DNA of 64,000 bases from Streptomyces sp. HD (GCF_028369295.1 NZ_JAQMYP010000010.1:1-64000), one strand, 5' to 3'. Numbered from the stretch's first letter, positions 44,501 to 52,482 are shown. Notes: generated by a model not told the origin, from the letters alone. A program made the numbers and translations.

Positions 44501-45897
44501 ACGGCTTCCGGAACGGGCACCGCCGCAACCTCAACAGCCTCAGCCGCAGGCACCGCAACGGCCTCAACGCCCCCAGGAACCGGCACCGCCGCAACCTCAA
44601 CAGCCTCAGCCGCAGGCACCGCAACGGCCTCAACAGCTTCCGCAACGGGCACCGCCGCGACCTCAACAGCCTCAGCAGCGGGCACCGCAACGGCCTCAAC
44701 GCCCCCAGGAACCGGCACCGCGACAGCCTCAACGGCCTCGGCAGCGGGTGCCTCGGCGACCTCCGCCGCCTCAGCAGCAGCAAGTTCGGCATGCTGTGCG
44801 GCCTCAGGGGCAGGCACGGCCTCGCCGGTCTCCGCCACGGGAACCGCGGCGGCCTGGTCGCCCGCGACGGGAGCGGCCTCGGGGGCCTGCTCGGCCTCGG
44901 GCGCAGTGCCCTCAGCGGCCGTCGCGCCCTCCGTGACCGGAACGTCTTCCGCAGCCTGCTCGGGCTCGACGCCCTGGCCGGCCTCCGGGTCGGCCCCGTT
45001 CACCGGGACCTCCCCTCCCTCAGCACCGGGCGGATCGGCTGCCGGTACCTGTGCAGCGTCCGGCATCTCCCCGGCGCTCACGGCATGCCCCGTACCCGGA
45101 GCGTGACCGGCCGCCACGGCCGGGTCCACGGCGACGGCCGGCGCGGCGTGGGCGGCCTGCGGCACCTGGCCGCCGGGCACACCTTCGTGCGGCACCGGCA
45201 CCTCGGCCACGGCAGCCTGCGGTACGTCGGAGTCGGCGGCCTGTGCGTCCGCGTCAACGGCCGGCGCGTCCGCCACCACGGCCGGAGCCGCCTGTGCCAC
45301 ACCCGCCGACTGCCCGGCCGGGACAACCGTTTCCGCAGTCTGCACCCCCGCGCCCACCGGCGCCGGAGCCTGAACCTGGGCGGCCTGCGCGGGCGCGCCC
45401 CACGGCGAGGCCGCCTGCGGAGCCGCCGCCTCGCGGTGCTGCGGGACGTCGAGGTACTCGGGGCCGGTCGCGCCGGGATGACGTGCGGGGACGCCGACGG
45501 CGCCGCGGTCGGCGAGAGAGCGGACCGGGCTGGCGGAGGCGTCCGGGATGGGCGGGCCGAGATGCAGCGGACGCCGCGGAGTGATCGGCGGGATCGGCGT
45601 CGTAGGAGCCGTCGGTCCCGGCACGCGGACGGCGCTGAGGTCGACCGAGCCGCTGTCGCGGCCGGAGATCTCATGGGCGTCCGGCTCGTGCAGGGTCTCG
45701 ACGACCGGCTCCGGGGCGGGCGGGGCGACCTCGTTGCCCCAGGCACCCTGGGAGCCGGGCATCAACAGGTCTTCGTCCTCGGCGGTGGTCTCGGAGAGGT
45801 AGGTGTACGCACCGGGCGCCGCGGGGACGCCGGGCTGCTCCACCATGCCTGCGCTCTCCGGCAGTCCCTCGCCCGGGACCTGGCCGGTGTCGGTCAT
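41572..45897 (-). CDS. cobT: BluB-CobT fusion with very long low-complexity N-terminus
   Basis: 1441 residues in three parts. Residues 1 to about 870 are almost entirely Ala/Pro/Val/Glu/Gln-rich and predicted disordered, including an 11-residue repeat array near residues 390-467. Residues 875-1080 are a BluB-type nitroreductase (RRDIRNGFRSDPIPHEVLLR, HSQPWDFVVIR, GLGVGWVSFFDE), which makes dimethylbenzimidazole from FMN. Residues 1090-1441 are CobT (FAGDHGVHAQGVTPWPQEVT, LLTGEMGIANTTASAAL, AIGGFEHAALVG), which activates DMB with nicotinate mononucleotide for the lower ligand of B12. The ATG at 45895-45897 follows GAGGGG. Making and using DMB in one chain fits substrate channelling. The role of the N-terminus is unknown. 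Confidence 0.92.
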   Translation of the reverse strand: MTDTGQVPGEGLPESAGMVEQPGVPAAPGAYTYLSETTAEDEDLLMPGSQGAWGNEVAPPAPEPVVETLHEPDAHEISGRDSGSVDLSAVRVPGPTAPTTPIPPITPRRPLHLGPPIPDASASPVRSLADRGAVGVPARHPGATGPEYLDVPQHREAAAPQAASPWGAPAQAAQVQAPAPVGAGVQTAETVVPAGQSAGVAQAAPAVVADAPAVDADAQAADSDVPQAAVAEVPVPHEGVPGGQVPQAAHAAPAVAVDPAVAAGHAPGTGHAVSAGEMPDAAQVPAADPPGAEGGEVPVNGADPEAGQGVEPEQAAEDVPVTEGATAAEGTAPEAEQAPEAAPVAGDQAAAVPVAETGEAVPAPEAAQHAELAAAEAAEVAEAPAAEAVEAVAVPVPGGVEAVAVPAAEAVEVAAVPVAEAVEAVAVPAAEAVEVAAVPVPGGVEAVAVPAAEAVEVAAVPVPEAVEAVAAPAPEPAQLPEAPAADAEQTPEAAPVVDAAAPGAPAQVADAPAPEVAQAPEALPVGEVPQAPEALPVAEVPQAAAQDVVAAPAQVQPTPEAVPDPTAPEAAQAPRPADAEPVGQAPQPTQDASVAVAPEPAPQAGDVEQAEAAQQQPEPSVPVEAAAQDPQPVPDAVAAPELAQSQQPAQDDAPAVVPADAAVAAQAVAASATAPEAEAHMAEPAAQMPDAEQPQEVTAESAEAPQPLAVAAVPDPSGPDASSPAPQPVPADAVPAEAPEPFVAEPAGPQLQPAAQSAPAPEDQAAPAQPDALPSGAPLEPTPVGQFVPVEGSVPTTPHLAPTPPQPIVLPVEEAPAAVATVPAPREGDPDVVQHAEDLDTRAADQEDPQEESTAAVEEARQSTGPAAPAYDDAEREAVLKVMRERRDIRNGFRSDPIPHEVLLRVLEAAHTAPSVGHSQPWDFVVIRSGETRRTMHELAQRQREAYAKSLPKGRAKQFKELKIEAILDTPVNIVVTADPTRGGRHTLGRHTQPQMAPYSAALAVENLWLAARAEGLGVGWVSFFDEREMVRALGLPEHLEVIAYLCVGYVDEFPDEPELMQAGWSKRRPLSWVVHEETYGRRALPGEEPHDLLAETVAQIRPLDAKALGEAWERQKRMTKPAGALGMLEIISAQLSGLSRQCPPPIPEPAAVAIFAGDHGVHAQGVTPWPQEVTAQMVANFLGGGAVCNAFAGQVGAEVCVVDVGVAADLPATPGLLPRKVRGGTSDMTTGPAMTREEAKQAIEVGIETARDLVAAGNKALLTGEMGIANTTASAALISVFTDTDPAEVTGRGTGINDETLARKTEVVRRAIEVHQPDPADPIGVLSAIGGFEHAALVGLLLGGASLRTPVILDGVSAGAAALVARAIAPEVLAACIAGHRSAEPGHVAALNKLGLRPLVDLDLRLGEGTGALLALPLVQSTARAMHEVATFDSAGVTEK
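44497..44727 (-). repeat. 33-bp minisatellite encoding 11-residue repeats
   Basis: Seven head-to-tail 33-bp units, plus a partial eighth, encode AVAVPVPGGVE / AVAVPAAEAVE / VAAVPVAEAVE-type hendecads within the BluB-CobT N-terminus. Codons inside the array end unusually often in T (GCT, GTT, CCT), unlike the rest of the gene. Confidence 0.88.
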
Positions 45898-46265
45898 GCG
45901 TACCCCTCGCCCATCGGTTAGTGCTTCTACGACCAGCTCACCCGGGGACGGCGCACCGACCGCCCCGTAGTGAAGAACGAGCGTGCGTGCCCAGCGGCAC
46001 GAACGACCCGTCCCAAAAAGGCGACAAAGCCATTGAGTGGCATTGTCGTGGCCATTCGGCCGTCGCGACAGGTTGATCCGCGACAGGTCGCTGTGGACTG
46101 CGCCACGTTGCGCGTCCTCCGGTTTCGCCGTACCACACGTACCCCAAACGGGGCGTGTTTTTCCGGACATTGACCGACGAAAAGTCGGGTGACCGAGTGC
46201 GGTACAACGATCGGCCAGCCTACCGCGCGCGGTACGACAACAGGATCACGGGGACGGGCGCACGG
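45898..46265. other. 368-base gap between cobL and the BluB-CobT gene
   Basis: No gene that I can support. The frame of the BluB-CobT gene stays open to 46170 and a 69-codon frame (45927-46136) also exists on the minus strand, but both use more A/T at third positions than real genes here. I looked for a cobalamin riboswitch (the conserved B12 box) and did not see one. The palindromic GTGGACTGCGCCACG-like patch near 46091 is weak. Confidence 0.5.
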
Positions 46266-47477
46266 TCATACCGTGCGGTCGGGCAGCACGCCGCTGAGCA
46301 GGAAGGAGACCGTGCGCTCGCGCTCCGTCCAGGCCCGCGTGTCGAGTTCGACGGACTGCAGGAGGGCGCACTCGACGTCGTACCCGTGCGAGGTGAGGTC
46401 GCGGCCGATGAGTTCGGCGGCGTCACGGGTCGCGGCGTGGGTGACGATGCGCTGCGGGCGCCGGTCGGCGACGGCGGAGACGACGGCCGCTCCCCCGCCC
46501 CCGACGCGTACGACGTCCGGTTCCGGGAGGTTCTCCAGGATGTGCGGGGCGGCGCCCTGGACGATCTGCAGCTGGACCCCGAATTCGCGCGCGTTGGCCT
46601 CGGTGCGCTCGCAGGCCCGGGGGTCGTTGTCGACGGCGATGACGGCGGCGCCGGCCCGGGCGGCCTCGGTGGCGAAGGCGCCGCTGCCGCAGCCGATGTC
46701 CCACACGAGGTCGCCGACGCGCGGGCCGAGCCGGGTGAGTTGGGCGGAGCGCAGGGGTTCCAGTTCGCCCTCGCCCATGAGTCCGCCGTAGGACTTGGCC
46801 GGCAGGGTCCAGCCGCGCGGCGCCGCGGACGGGTCGCGGCCGGCGATCCATCCGCCGCCCTCCACCGCGGCCGCCTTGCCGCCGATGACGATGACGACGT
46901 TCGGGTCCCGCCAGATGTGGTCGGCGGCCTTGTCGGAGGTGACGACGGTGACCTGCTCGCGCTCGGTGCCCAGTTCCTCGCAGATCACGAAAGTGCGGTG
47001 GACGCCCTCAAGGAGCAGACCGAGTTCGGCGGGTCCGGCGCCCGGTGAGGTGAGGACGGCGACCTTGGTGTGGGCGCGGCACACGTTGACCGCGCGTCGC
47101 AGGGTGCGGCGGTGTGCGACGACCACCTGGGCGTCGTCCCAGGGCATGCCGGCCCGGGCGAAGGCGGCGGCGACCGAGGAGACGGCGGGGACGACCTCGA
47201 CCTCCAGGCCGAACTCGGGTGCGCGCAGGGTGCGTACGACTCCGAAGAAGCCGGGGTCGCCGTCGGCGAGCACCACCGCGGTCCCGCGGTGGCCGGCGAT
47301 ACGACGCGCGGCGAGGGCGACGCTGCCGAGGCGGATGCGCTCGGCGGCGGGCGGCAGCTCGGGGAGCGCCAGGTGGTGGGCGGCACCGGCCACCAGCGTG
47401 GCGGCACCGAGGGCGGAGCGTGCCGCGGCGGTCAGTGGCGAGCCGTCCCAGCCGATCACCGTGACGCGGTCGGCCAT
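46266..47477 (-). CDS. cobL: Precorrin-6Y C5,15-methyltransferase (decarboxylating), CbiE-CbiT fusion
   Basis: 403 residues. The N-terminal CbiE-type tetrapyrrole methylase (VTVIGWDGSPLT, VVLADGDPGFFGVVRTL, VEVVPAVSSVAAAFARAG) is fused to a C-terminal CbiT Rossmann methyltransferase (LVWDIGCGSGAFATEAARAG, VIAVDNDPRACERTEANARE). It methylates C5 and C15 of precorrin-6Y and removes the acetate side chain in aerobic-type B12 synthesis. It is upstream of the BluB-CobT gene on the same strand, 368 bases away. Confidence 0.94.
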   Translation of the reverse strand: MADRVTVIGWDGSPLTAAARSALGAATLVAGAAHHLALPELPPAAERIRLGSVALAARRIAGHRGTAVVLADGDPGFFGVVRTLRAPEFGLEVEVVPAVSSVAAAFARAGMPWDDAQVVVAHRRTLRRAVNVCRAHTKVAVLTSPGAGPAELGLLLEGVHRTFVICEELGTEREQVTVVTSDKAADHIWRDPNVVIVIGGKAAAVEGGGWIAGRDPSAAPRGWTLPAKSYGGLMGEGELEPLRSAQLTRLGPRVGDLVWDIGCGSGAFATEAARAGAAVIAVDNDPRACERTEANAREFGVQLQIVQGAAPHILENLPEPDVVRVGGGGAAVVSAVADRRPQRIVTHAATRDAAELIGRDLTSHGYDVECALLQSVELDTRAWTERERTVSFLLSGVLPDRTV

Positions 47478-47593
47478 CGTCGTCAGTCTCCAGGGTCAGC
47501 GCAGGTCGTCGTGGGGTCAGCCCCAGGGGCGGGCTCCGTGAGGGTACCTGGTCGCCGGGGTGGCTCCCTCGGTCCTCGTGGGTTGGATTCCCG

Positions 47594-48223
47594 TCAGTTC
47601 CACTCGCCGAACGAGGTGAAGCCGCCCGATTGGTCGCCGACGCCTTCCAGGTCCTCGGGCAGCAGGCTCCAGACGATGAGGTCGGTGCGGACGTCGGTCC
47701 ACTCGCCGCTCCCGGTCCTGGTTCGGGCTATCCAGGCATTGCGCAGCACGCCCTCGCTGATACAGCCGATCTTCTGCGCCACCTGCTGGGAGGCGGTGTT
47801 GTCGGCGGCCGTGCGCAGTTCCAGGCGTTCGAACTTCTGGTCGTGAAAGAGCCACTGGGCGGTGGCCAGGGCGGCCTCGGAGGCATAGCCCTCGCCGCGG
47901 GCCCAGGGGGCGATGACGTAGGCGATCTCGCTGGAGCGAACGCGCCAGTTCGTGTTCTGCAGGTGCACGATGCCGACGAGGCGCTGGGTGAGGAACTCGC
48001 TGACGGCGAAGACGATGCCGCGGCCCTCGCTGCGTTCGGCCGGGGCGAGCCGGGTGATCCACTCGCGGGAATCCGCCTCGCTGTAGGGCTGCGGAGCGGA
48101 TGTCCAGGCGGTGACCTGCTCGTCGTTCATCATCTCCGCCAGCTCGGGCACGTCGTCCTCGTCGAGGGGGCGCAGCACCAACCGCTCCGTGCTGATGGAG
48201 ATGTTGGGGAAGGTGCTAGTCAT
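47594..48223 (-). CDS. GNAT N-acetyltransferase (RimJ-like)
   Basis: 209 residues of the RimJ/RimL-type GNAT fold: ISTERLVLRPLDEDDVPEL at the start, IAYVIAPWARGEGYASEAALA as the acetyl-CoA site, then ELRTAADNTASQQVAQKIG. Protein N-terminal acetylation is typical for the group but not proven here. The ATG at 48221-48223 has GGAG six bases upstream. It ends 116 bases before cobL begins. Confidence 0.88.
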   Translation of the reverse strand: MTSTFPNISISTERLVLRPLDEDDVPELAEMMNDEQVTAWTSAPQPYSEADSREWITRLAPAERSEGRGIVFAVSEFLTQRLVGIVHLQNTNWRVRSSEIAYVIAPWARGEGYASEAALATAQWLFHDQKFERLELRTAADNTASQQVAQKIGCISEGVLRNAWIARTRTGSGEWTDVRTDLIVWSLLPEDLEGVGDQSGGFTSFGEWN

Positions 48224-48303
48224 GCGCCGCTCCGTAACCTTCGGAAAACCCGTCAGGGCCTGCTGAACTGCCCAGCATGCAGCATGAAAGCACTGAACTG
48301 CAC

Positions 48304-48340
48304 CACGGGGTCCACACCAGGTGAAGGAGTGGACCCCGTG
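48304..48340 (-). terminator. Terminator of the metNIQ operon
   Basis: Perfect 12-bp stem CACGGGGTCCAC/GTGGACCCCGTG with a 13-nt loop, 45 bases past the metQ stop. Confidence 0.8.
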
Positions 48341-48385
48341 CGTGGCGATACGCGTTAAACGCACCGTCAGATAACGGTTGACCTC

Positions 48386-49219
48386 TTAGAACGCCGCGAC
48401 GACCGCGCCGTCGTACTTGTCCTCGATGAACTTCTTCACCTCGGGCGAGGTGAGCAGCTTCGCGAGCTTCTTCACACGCGGGTCGTCCTCGTTGCCCTTC
48501 TTCACGGCGAGGAAGTTGCCGTACGGGTTGTCCTTGGGCGACTCGGCGGCGATGGCGTTCCTGGCCGGGCTGAGGTCGGCCTCCAGGGCGTAGTTGCCGT
48601 TGATGACGGCGGCGTCGACGTCGCCGAGGGAGCGCGGCAGCTGGGCCGCCTCAAGCTCCTTGAACTGGAGGTTCTTGGGGTTGGCGGCGATGTCCTTGGG
48701 GGTCGCCGAGTAGCCGGCGCCCGCCTTGAGCTTGATCACACCGTTGGCTTCGAGCAGCTTCAGCGCGCGGGCCTCGTTGGTGGTGTCGTTCGGCAGGGCG
48801 ATCGTGGCGCCCTTCTCCAGGTCCGCGAGCTTCTTGACGCCCTGGGAGTACACGCCGAGCGGCTCCAGGTGCACCGTGGCGTTCGGCACGGCGACGATGT
48901 CGGTGCCGTTCTTCTTGTTGAAGTCGTCCAGGTACGGCTGGTGCTGGAAGTAGTTGGCGTCGACCTCACCCTGCTGGACGGCCGTGTTCGGCGTCACGTA
49001 GTCGGTGAACTCCTTGACCTCAAGTTCGAGGCCGGCCTTCTTCGCGAGGTTGTCCTTGACGTAGGCGAGGATCTCGCCCTGCGGGGTGGGCGTGGCGGCG
49101 ACCTTCAGCGGGGCGCTCGCGTCGGAGCCGGAGTCCTTGTCCGAGCCGCACGCGGTGAGCCCGAGGGTGAGGGCTCCGGCGGCGAGGACGGCAGTGGTGA
49201 TCTTGGCGGTGTTACGCAC
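48386..49219 (-). CDS. metQ: Methionine-binding lipoprotein MetQ
   Basis: 277 residues. Lipoprotein signal VLAAGALTLGLTACGSD with lipobox LTAC. The mature protein is an NlpA/MetQ fold (LKVAATPTPQGEILAYVKDNL, QGEVDANYFQHQPYLDDFN, ALPNDTTNEARALKLLE). It binds D- or L-methionine outside the membrane and passes it to MetI. The GTG at 49217-49219 has AGGAAAGG eight bases upstream. Last gene of metN-metI-metQ. Confidence 0.95.
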   Translation of the reverse strand: MRNTAKITTAVLAAGALTLGLTACGSDKDSGSDASAPLKVAATPTPQGEILAYVKDNLAKKAGLELEVKEFTDYVTPNTAVQQGEVDANYFQHQPYLDDFNKKNGTDIVAVPNATVHLEPLGVYSQGVKKLADLEKGATIALPNDTTNEARALKLLEANGVIKLKAGAGYSATPKDIAANPKNLQFKELEAAQLPRSLGDVDAAVINGNYALEADLSPARNAIAAESPKDNPYGNFLAVKKGNEDDPRVKKLAKLLTSPEVKKFIEDKYDGAVVAAF

Positions 49220-49314
49220 GAAAAGTGCCTTTCCTGATGGGTGGTGCGACCCCGACTTGGGTGTGCGGGGAGTACTGGGGGCCCTGGGGGCTCTGGGCGT
49301 CCGTCCGGGATGGT

Positions 49315-50040
49315 TCAGACGGTCTTGGTCGTCGCCGTGGACGCCTTCAGCAGCCGCAGCTTCGGTGCCGGGCCCGACTGGCCGCCGCGGCGGTGCAGGG
49401 AGCGGGCCGCGTAGTCGCCGGCGAACTGGATGAGGGAGATGACGACGGCGAGGATGGCGACGGTGAGCCACATCAGCTCGGTCTCGAAGCGCTGGTAGCC
49501 GTAGCGGATGGCGATGTCGCCGAGGCCGCCCGCGCCGACCGTGCCGGCCATGGCGGAGTACCCGATGAGGGCGACGATCGTGGTCGTGGTGCTGGCGATG
49601 ACGGACGGCAGGGACTCGGGCACGAGCACCTTGCGGACGACGGTCCAGGTGTTGCCGCCCATCGACTGCACGGCCTCCACGAGCCCGCCGTCCACTTCCC
49701 GGACAGCCGTCTCGACGAGGCGGGCGAAGAACGGGATGGCCCCGATGGCGAGCGGCACGATGGCGGCCTCGCGGCCGATGGTCGTGCCCGTGATCCAGCG
49801 CGTGAAGCTCATCAGCGCGACCATCAGGATGATGAACGGCATCGAGCGGGCGACGTTCACGATCTGCCCGATGACCTTGTTGGCCAGGACGTTCTGGAGC
49901 AGGCCGCCCCGGTCGGTGAGGACGAGGAGGATGCCGAGCGGGAGACCGCCGACCACGGCGATGAGGGTGGACCAGCCGACCATGTAGAGGGTGTCCCAAC
50001 ACGCCTGCTCCAGCAGGGGCTGCATCTCGGACCAGGTCAC
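49315..50040 (-). CDS. metI: Methionine ABC transporter permease MetI
   Basis: 241 residues with five membrane helices and the MetI-type EAA region (VEAVQSMGGNTWTVVRKVLVPESLPS). It forms the channel for methionine with MetN. The GTG start overlaps the metN stop by four bases (GTGA, 50037-50040). metQ follows after 95 bases. Confidence 0.95.
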   Translation of the reverse strand: MTWSEMQPLLEQACWDTLYMVGWSTLIAVVGGLPLGILLVLTDRGGLLQNVLANKVIGQIVNVARSMPFIILMVALMSFTRWITGTTIGREAAIVPLAIGAIPFFARLVETAVREVDGGLVEAVQSMGGNTWTVVRKVLVPESLPSVIASTTTTIVALIGYSAMAGTVGAGGLGDIAIRYGYQRFETELMWLTVAILAVVISLIQFAGDYAARSLHRRGGQSGPAPKLRLLKASTATTKTV

Positions 50041-51092
50041 TTGGCACCTTCCTTGAGCAGAACGGGCTCCTGGCCCAGCACGTCGATCTGGAGACCCTGT
50101 TCGCGCAGGAAGCCGATCGGCACGACGTTGTCCTCGTAGCGGCCGGGCAGTTCGATGCGCATCCGGCCGATCTGGAGGCCGCCGACGGTGTCGATGGCGG
50201 CGCCGAGGATCGATATGTCGATGTTGTAGGTGCGGGAGAGCTGGGAGATGACCGGCTGGGTGGCGGCCTCGCCGTGGAAGGTGACGTCGATGACCGTGCG
50301 GTCGTCGCCGGAGGCCTCACCGCCCACCGGGAAGAGCGCGGAGGCCAGTTCGGAGCCGGGTGTGGCGAGCAGTTCGCTGACCGTGCCGGACTCGACGATG
50401 CGGCCCTGCTCCATGAGCGCGGCCGAGTCGCAGATCGACTTCACGACGTCCATCTCGTGGGTGATCAGCAGGACGGTCAGGCCCAGCTGCCGGTTCAGGT
50501 CGCGCAGCAGCTGGAGGATGGAGCGGGTGGTCTCCGGGTCGAGGGCGCTGGTGGCCTCGTCGGAGAGCAGCACCTTGGGGTCGCCGGCCAGCGCGCGGGC
50601 GATGCCGACGCGCTGCTTCTGACCGCCCGAGAGCTGGGCGGGGTAGGCCTTGGCCTTGTCGGCGAGTCCTACGAGGTCGAGCAGTTCGAGCGCCTTGCCC
50701 GACCGCTCCTTGCCCGACTTGCCGAGGATCTCCAGCGGAAGCTCGACGTTGTCCTGGACGGTCCGCGAGGACAGCAGGTTGAAGTGCTGGAAGACCATGC
50801 CGATACGGCTGCGCGCCTGGCGCAGTTCCCGGCCGGCCCGGGTGCCGCGTCCGGCGAGGGCGGTGAGGTCCTGTCCGGCGACGGTGACCGTCCCGGCCGT
50901 GGGGCGCTCCAGCAGGTTGACGCAGCGGATGAGCGAGGACTTGCCGGCGCCGGACTGGCCGATGACGCCGTACACCTCGCCTTCGCGGACGTGCAGATCG
51001 ACGCCGTCGAGGGCGGTGACCTCTCGGCCGTGTGAGCGGTGAGCCCGGTAAATTTTCGTCAGGCCCGTTGTGGTGATCACTGGGGTTTCCAT
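50037..51092 (-). CDS. metN: Methionine ABC transporter ATP-binding protein MetN
   Basis: 351 residues. Walker A GQSGAGKSSL, signature LSGGQKQRVGIARAL, Walker B VLLSDEATSALD, switch His in LLITHEMD. The C-terminal NIL domain (DRTVIDVTFHGEAATQPVISQL ... IGRMRIELPG) senses intracellular methionine and inhibits transport, confirming MetN. The ATG at 51090-51092 has no obvious ribosome-binding site. I looked for a SAM riboswitch in the 275 bases upstream and saw none. Confidence 0.94.
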   Translation of the reverse strand: METPVITTTGLTKIYRAHRSHGREVTALDGVDLHVREGEVYGVIGQSGAGKSSLIRCVNLLERPTAGTVTVAGQDLTALAGRGTRAGRELRQARSRIGMVFQHFNLLSSRTVQDNVELPLEILGKSGKERSGKALELLDLVGLADKAKAYPAQLSGGQKQRVGIARALAGDPKVLLSDEATSALDPETTRSILQLLRDLNRQLGLTVLLITHEMDVVKSICDSAALMEQGRIVESGTVSELLATPGSELASALFPVGGEASGDDRTVIDVTFHGEAATQPVISQLSRTYNIDISILGAAIDTVGGLQIGRMRIELPGRYEDNVVPIGFLREQGLQIDVLGQEPVLLKEGAK

Positions 51093-51367
51093 CACTGTCG
51101 AGTACGCGGGCGTGGGTGTGCCCTGGTACGGGAGGGAAGGCATGCGCGGGCAACTCGGTCACGTACGGCATCGGCGTACGGACGTGCCACGGCGGCTCGC
51201 TTCGGGGCGCGAGCTCAGGGAGTGGTGCGAAGGCCCTCTAGAAGGCACACATTCGGCACATGTGACACATACAACGAGCACCGGGCGTCATCGTCGCCTC
51301 GGTCGCAGGAGTGCGGTAGCTCGTCGTGGTCATGCGATCAGTAAACCAGACCTACGGTCCTTACCAG

Positions 51368-51398
51368 CCGCCGCTGTCCGCATCCTGGACAGCGGCGG
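51368..51398 (-). terminator. Terminator of the HAD phosphatase gene
   Basis: Perfect 12-bp stem CCGCCGCTGTCC/GGACAGCGGCGG with a 7-nt loop, seven bases after the stop. Confidence 0.85.
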
Positions 51399-51405
51399 AC
51401 AGCTC

Positions 51406-52053
51406 TCAGCGGCGGACGGAGATCTCCACGCCGCCGTCGCTGACCAGTGCGGACAGGGCCGACAGGTCCTTCACCACCAGGTCGGCGTCGAGCTCGTGGG
51501 CCTGGTGGGTTGTGGTCAACGCCACGGTGGTCATTCCGGCGGCGCGACCGGCCGCGAGACCGGCGGGGGCGTCCTCGAAGACGACGCAGTGGGCCGGGTC
51601 CACGCCGAGTTCGCGGGCGGCGAGGAGGTAGGGCTCGGGGTCGGGCTTGCCGCGGGTGATGTCGTCGGCGGTGACCATCGTCTTGGGGAGGATGCCGACG
51701 GCGTCGAGCCGGGCCTCGGCGAGCCGGCGGGTGGCGGAGGTGACGACGGCCCAGCGGTCGGCGGGCAGCGAGTCGAGGAAGTCCTTCGTGCCGGGCAGCA
51801 CCTGCACACCGTCGTTCGGTACGTCCTCCACCTCCAGCGTCTCGATCCGCGCGAGGGCCTGCGGAACGACGTCGGCGGGCAGCAGCTCGGCGACTATCTC
51901 GACCGCCGGACGTCCGTGCAGCTCGACCCGGCCGAACTCCTCCGTGATGCCGTACTCCTCGGCCCACCGCGCCCAGCAGCGGTCCACGGAGGCCAGGGAG
52001 GAGACGAGGGTGCCGTCGTTGTCGAAAAGGAGGGCCTGTGCACGGATCTTCAT
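51406..52053 (-). CDS. HAD-superfamily sugar phosphatase
   Basis: 215 residues. HAD motif I is LLFDNDGTLVSS (first Asp the nucleophile), motif II VVTSATRRLAEARLDA, motif III GKPDPEPYLLAA, and motif IV VVFEDAPAGLAAGRAAG. It resembles the 2-deoxyglucose-6-phosphate phosphatase/beta-phosphoglucomutase-like subgroup; substrate unproven. Note DND instead of the more common DxD with Met/Leu in the middle; the two aspartates are in place. The ATG at 52051-52053 is chosen. Confidence 0.9.
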   Translation of the reverse strand: MKIRAQALLFDNDGTLVSSLASVDRCWARWAEEYGITEEFGRVELHGRPAVEIVAELLPADVVPQALARIETLEVEDVPNDGVQVLPGTKDFLDSLPADRWAVVTSATRRLAEARLDAVGILPKTMVTADDITRGKPDPEPYLLAARELGVDPAHCVVFEDAPAGLAAGRAAGMTTVALTTTHQAHELDADLVVKDLSALSALVSDGGVEISVRR

Positions 52054-52122
52054 GCCACCGACCCTACGGTGCCGTCCGGGGGCGGCCGCATCAGGCCTTT
52101 TGGGCCGTAATAGGCTCGCCGC

Positions 52123-52482
52123 ATGTTTGATGCCCTGACGCTGGTGACCGGTGTCGCCGCGCTGCTGCTCGCCGCGTGGTGCGGCTGGGCGGCCTACCGT
52201 GACCAGCCGACGAAGGACTGGCACTTCATCGGGATGGCCGTGGTGACGGTGCTGGCCCTGGTGCAGCTGGTGGTCGGGATCGTGCAGCTGGCGCGGGGCG
52301 AGAAGCCGGAGCAGGGCACGACGATCTTCGTGGCGTATCTGCTGGGGTCGTTCGCGTGCATCCCCGCCGCGGGCTTCATGTCGCTGGCCGAGCGCTCCAA
52401 GTGGGGTTCGGTGACGGTCGCCGCAGGCGGTGTGGTGCTGGCCGTCCTTGAGGTGCGGCTCTATGACATCTGGGGAGGCTGA
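52123..52482 (+). CDS. Small integral membrane protein
   Basis: 119 residues with four hydrophobic helices (LVTGVAALLLAAWCGWAAY, IGMAVVTVLALVQLVVGIVQLA, IFVAYLLGSFACIPAAGFMSL, VTVAAGGVVLAVLEVRLY). No family recognised. The next gene starts two bases after its stop, its ribosome-binding site being inside this gene's last codons, so the two are coupled. Confidence 0.85.
   Translation: MFDALTLVTGVAALLLAAWCGWAAYRDQPTKDWHFIGMAVVTVLALVQLVVGIVQLARGEKPEQGTTIFVAYLLGSFACIPAAGFMSLAERSKWGSVTVAAGGVVLAVLEVRLYDIWGG

Noticed and set aside
44497..44727. Regular repeats that might be a CRISPR array
   Set aside because: The 33-bp units are head to tail without unique spacers and are translated in frame as an 11-residue protein repeat; no cas genes are present.
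41614..45921. A 1435-codon open frame on the plus strand opposite the BluB-CobT gene
   Set aside because: It has no recognisable domain; its Gly/Arg/His-rich content is what a high-GC gene gives when read from the other strand. The minus-strand frame carries complete BluB and CobT domains.
46080..46130. Cobalamin riboswitch before the BluB-CobT gene
   Set aside because: A GCCACTC-like stretch on the minus strand lacks the rest of the B12 box and the surrounding stems.
45927..46136. A 69-codon minus-strand frame upstream of the BluB-CobT gene
   Set aside because: Third-position GC is clearly below the local genes, no good ribosome-binding site is seen, and it overlaps an equally open frame. 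Left as part of an unexplained gap.
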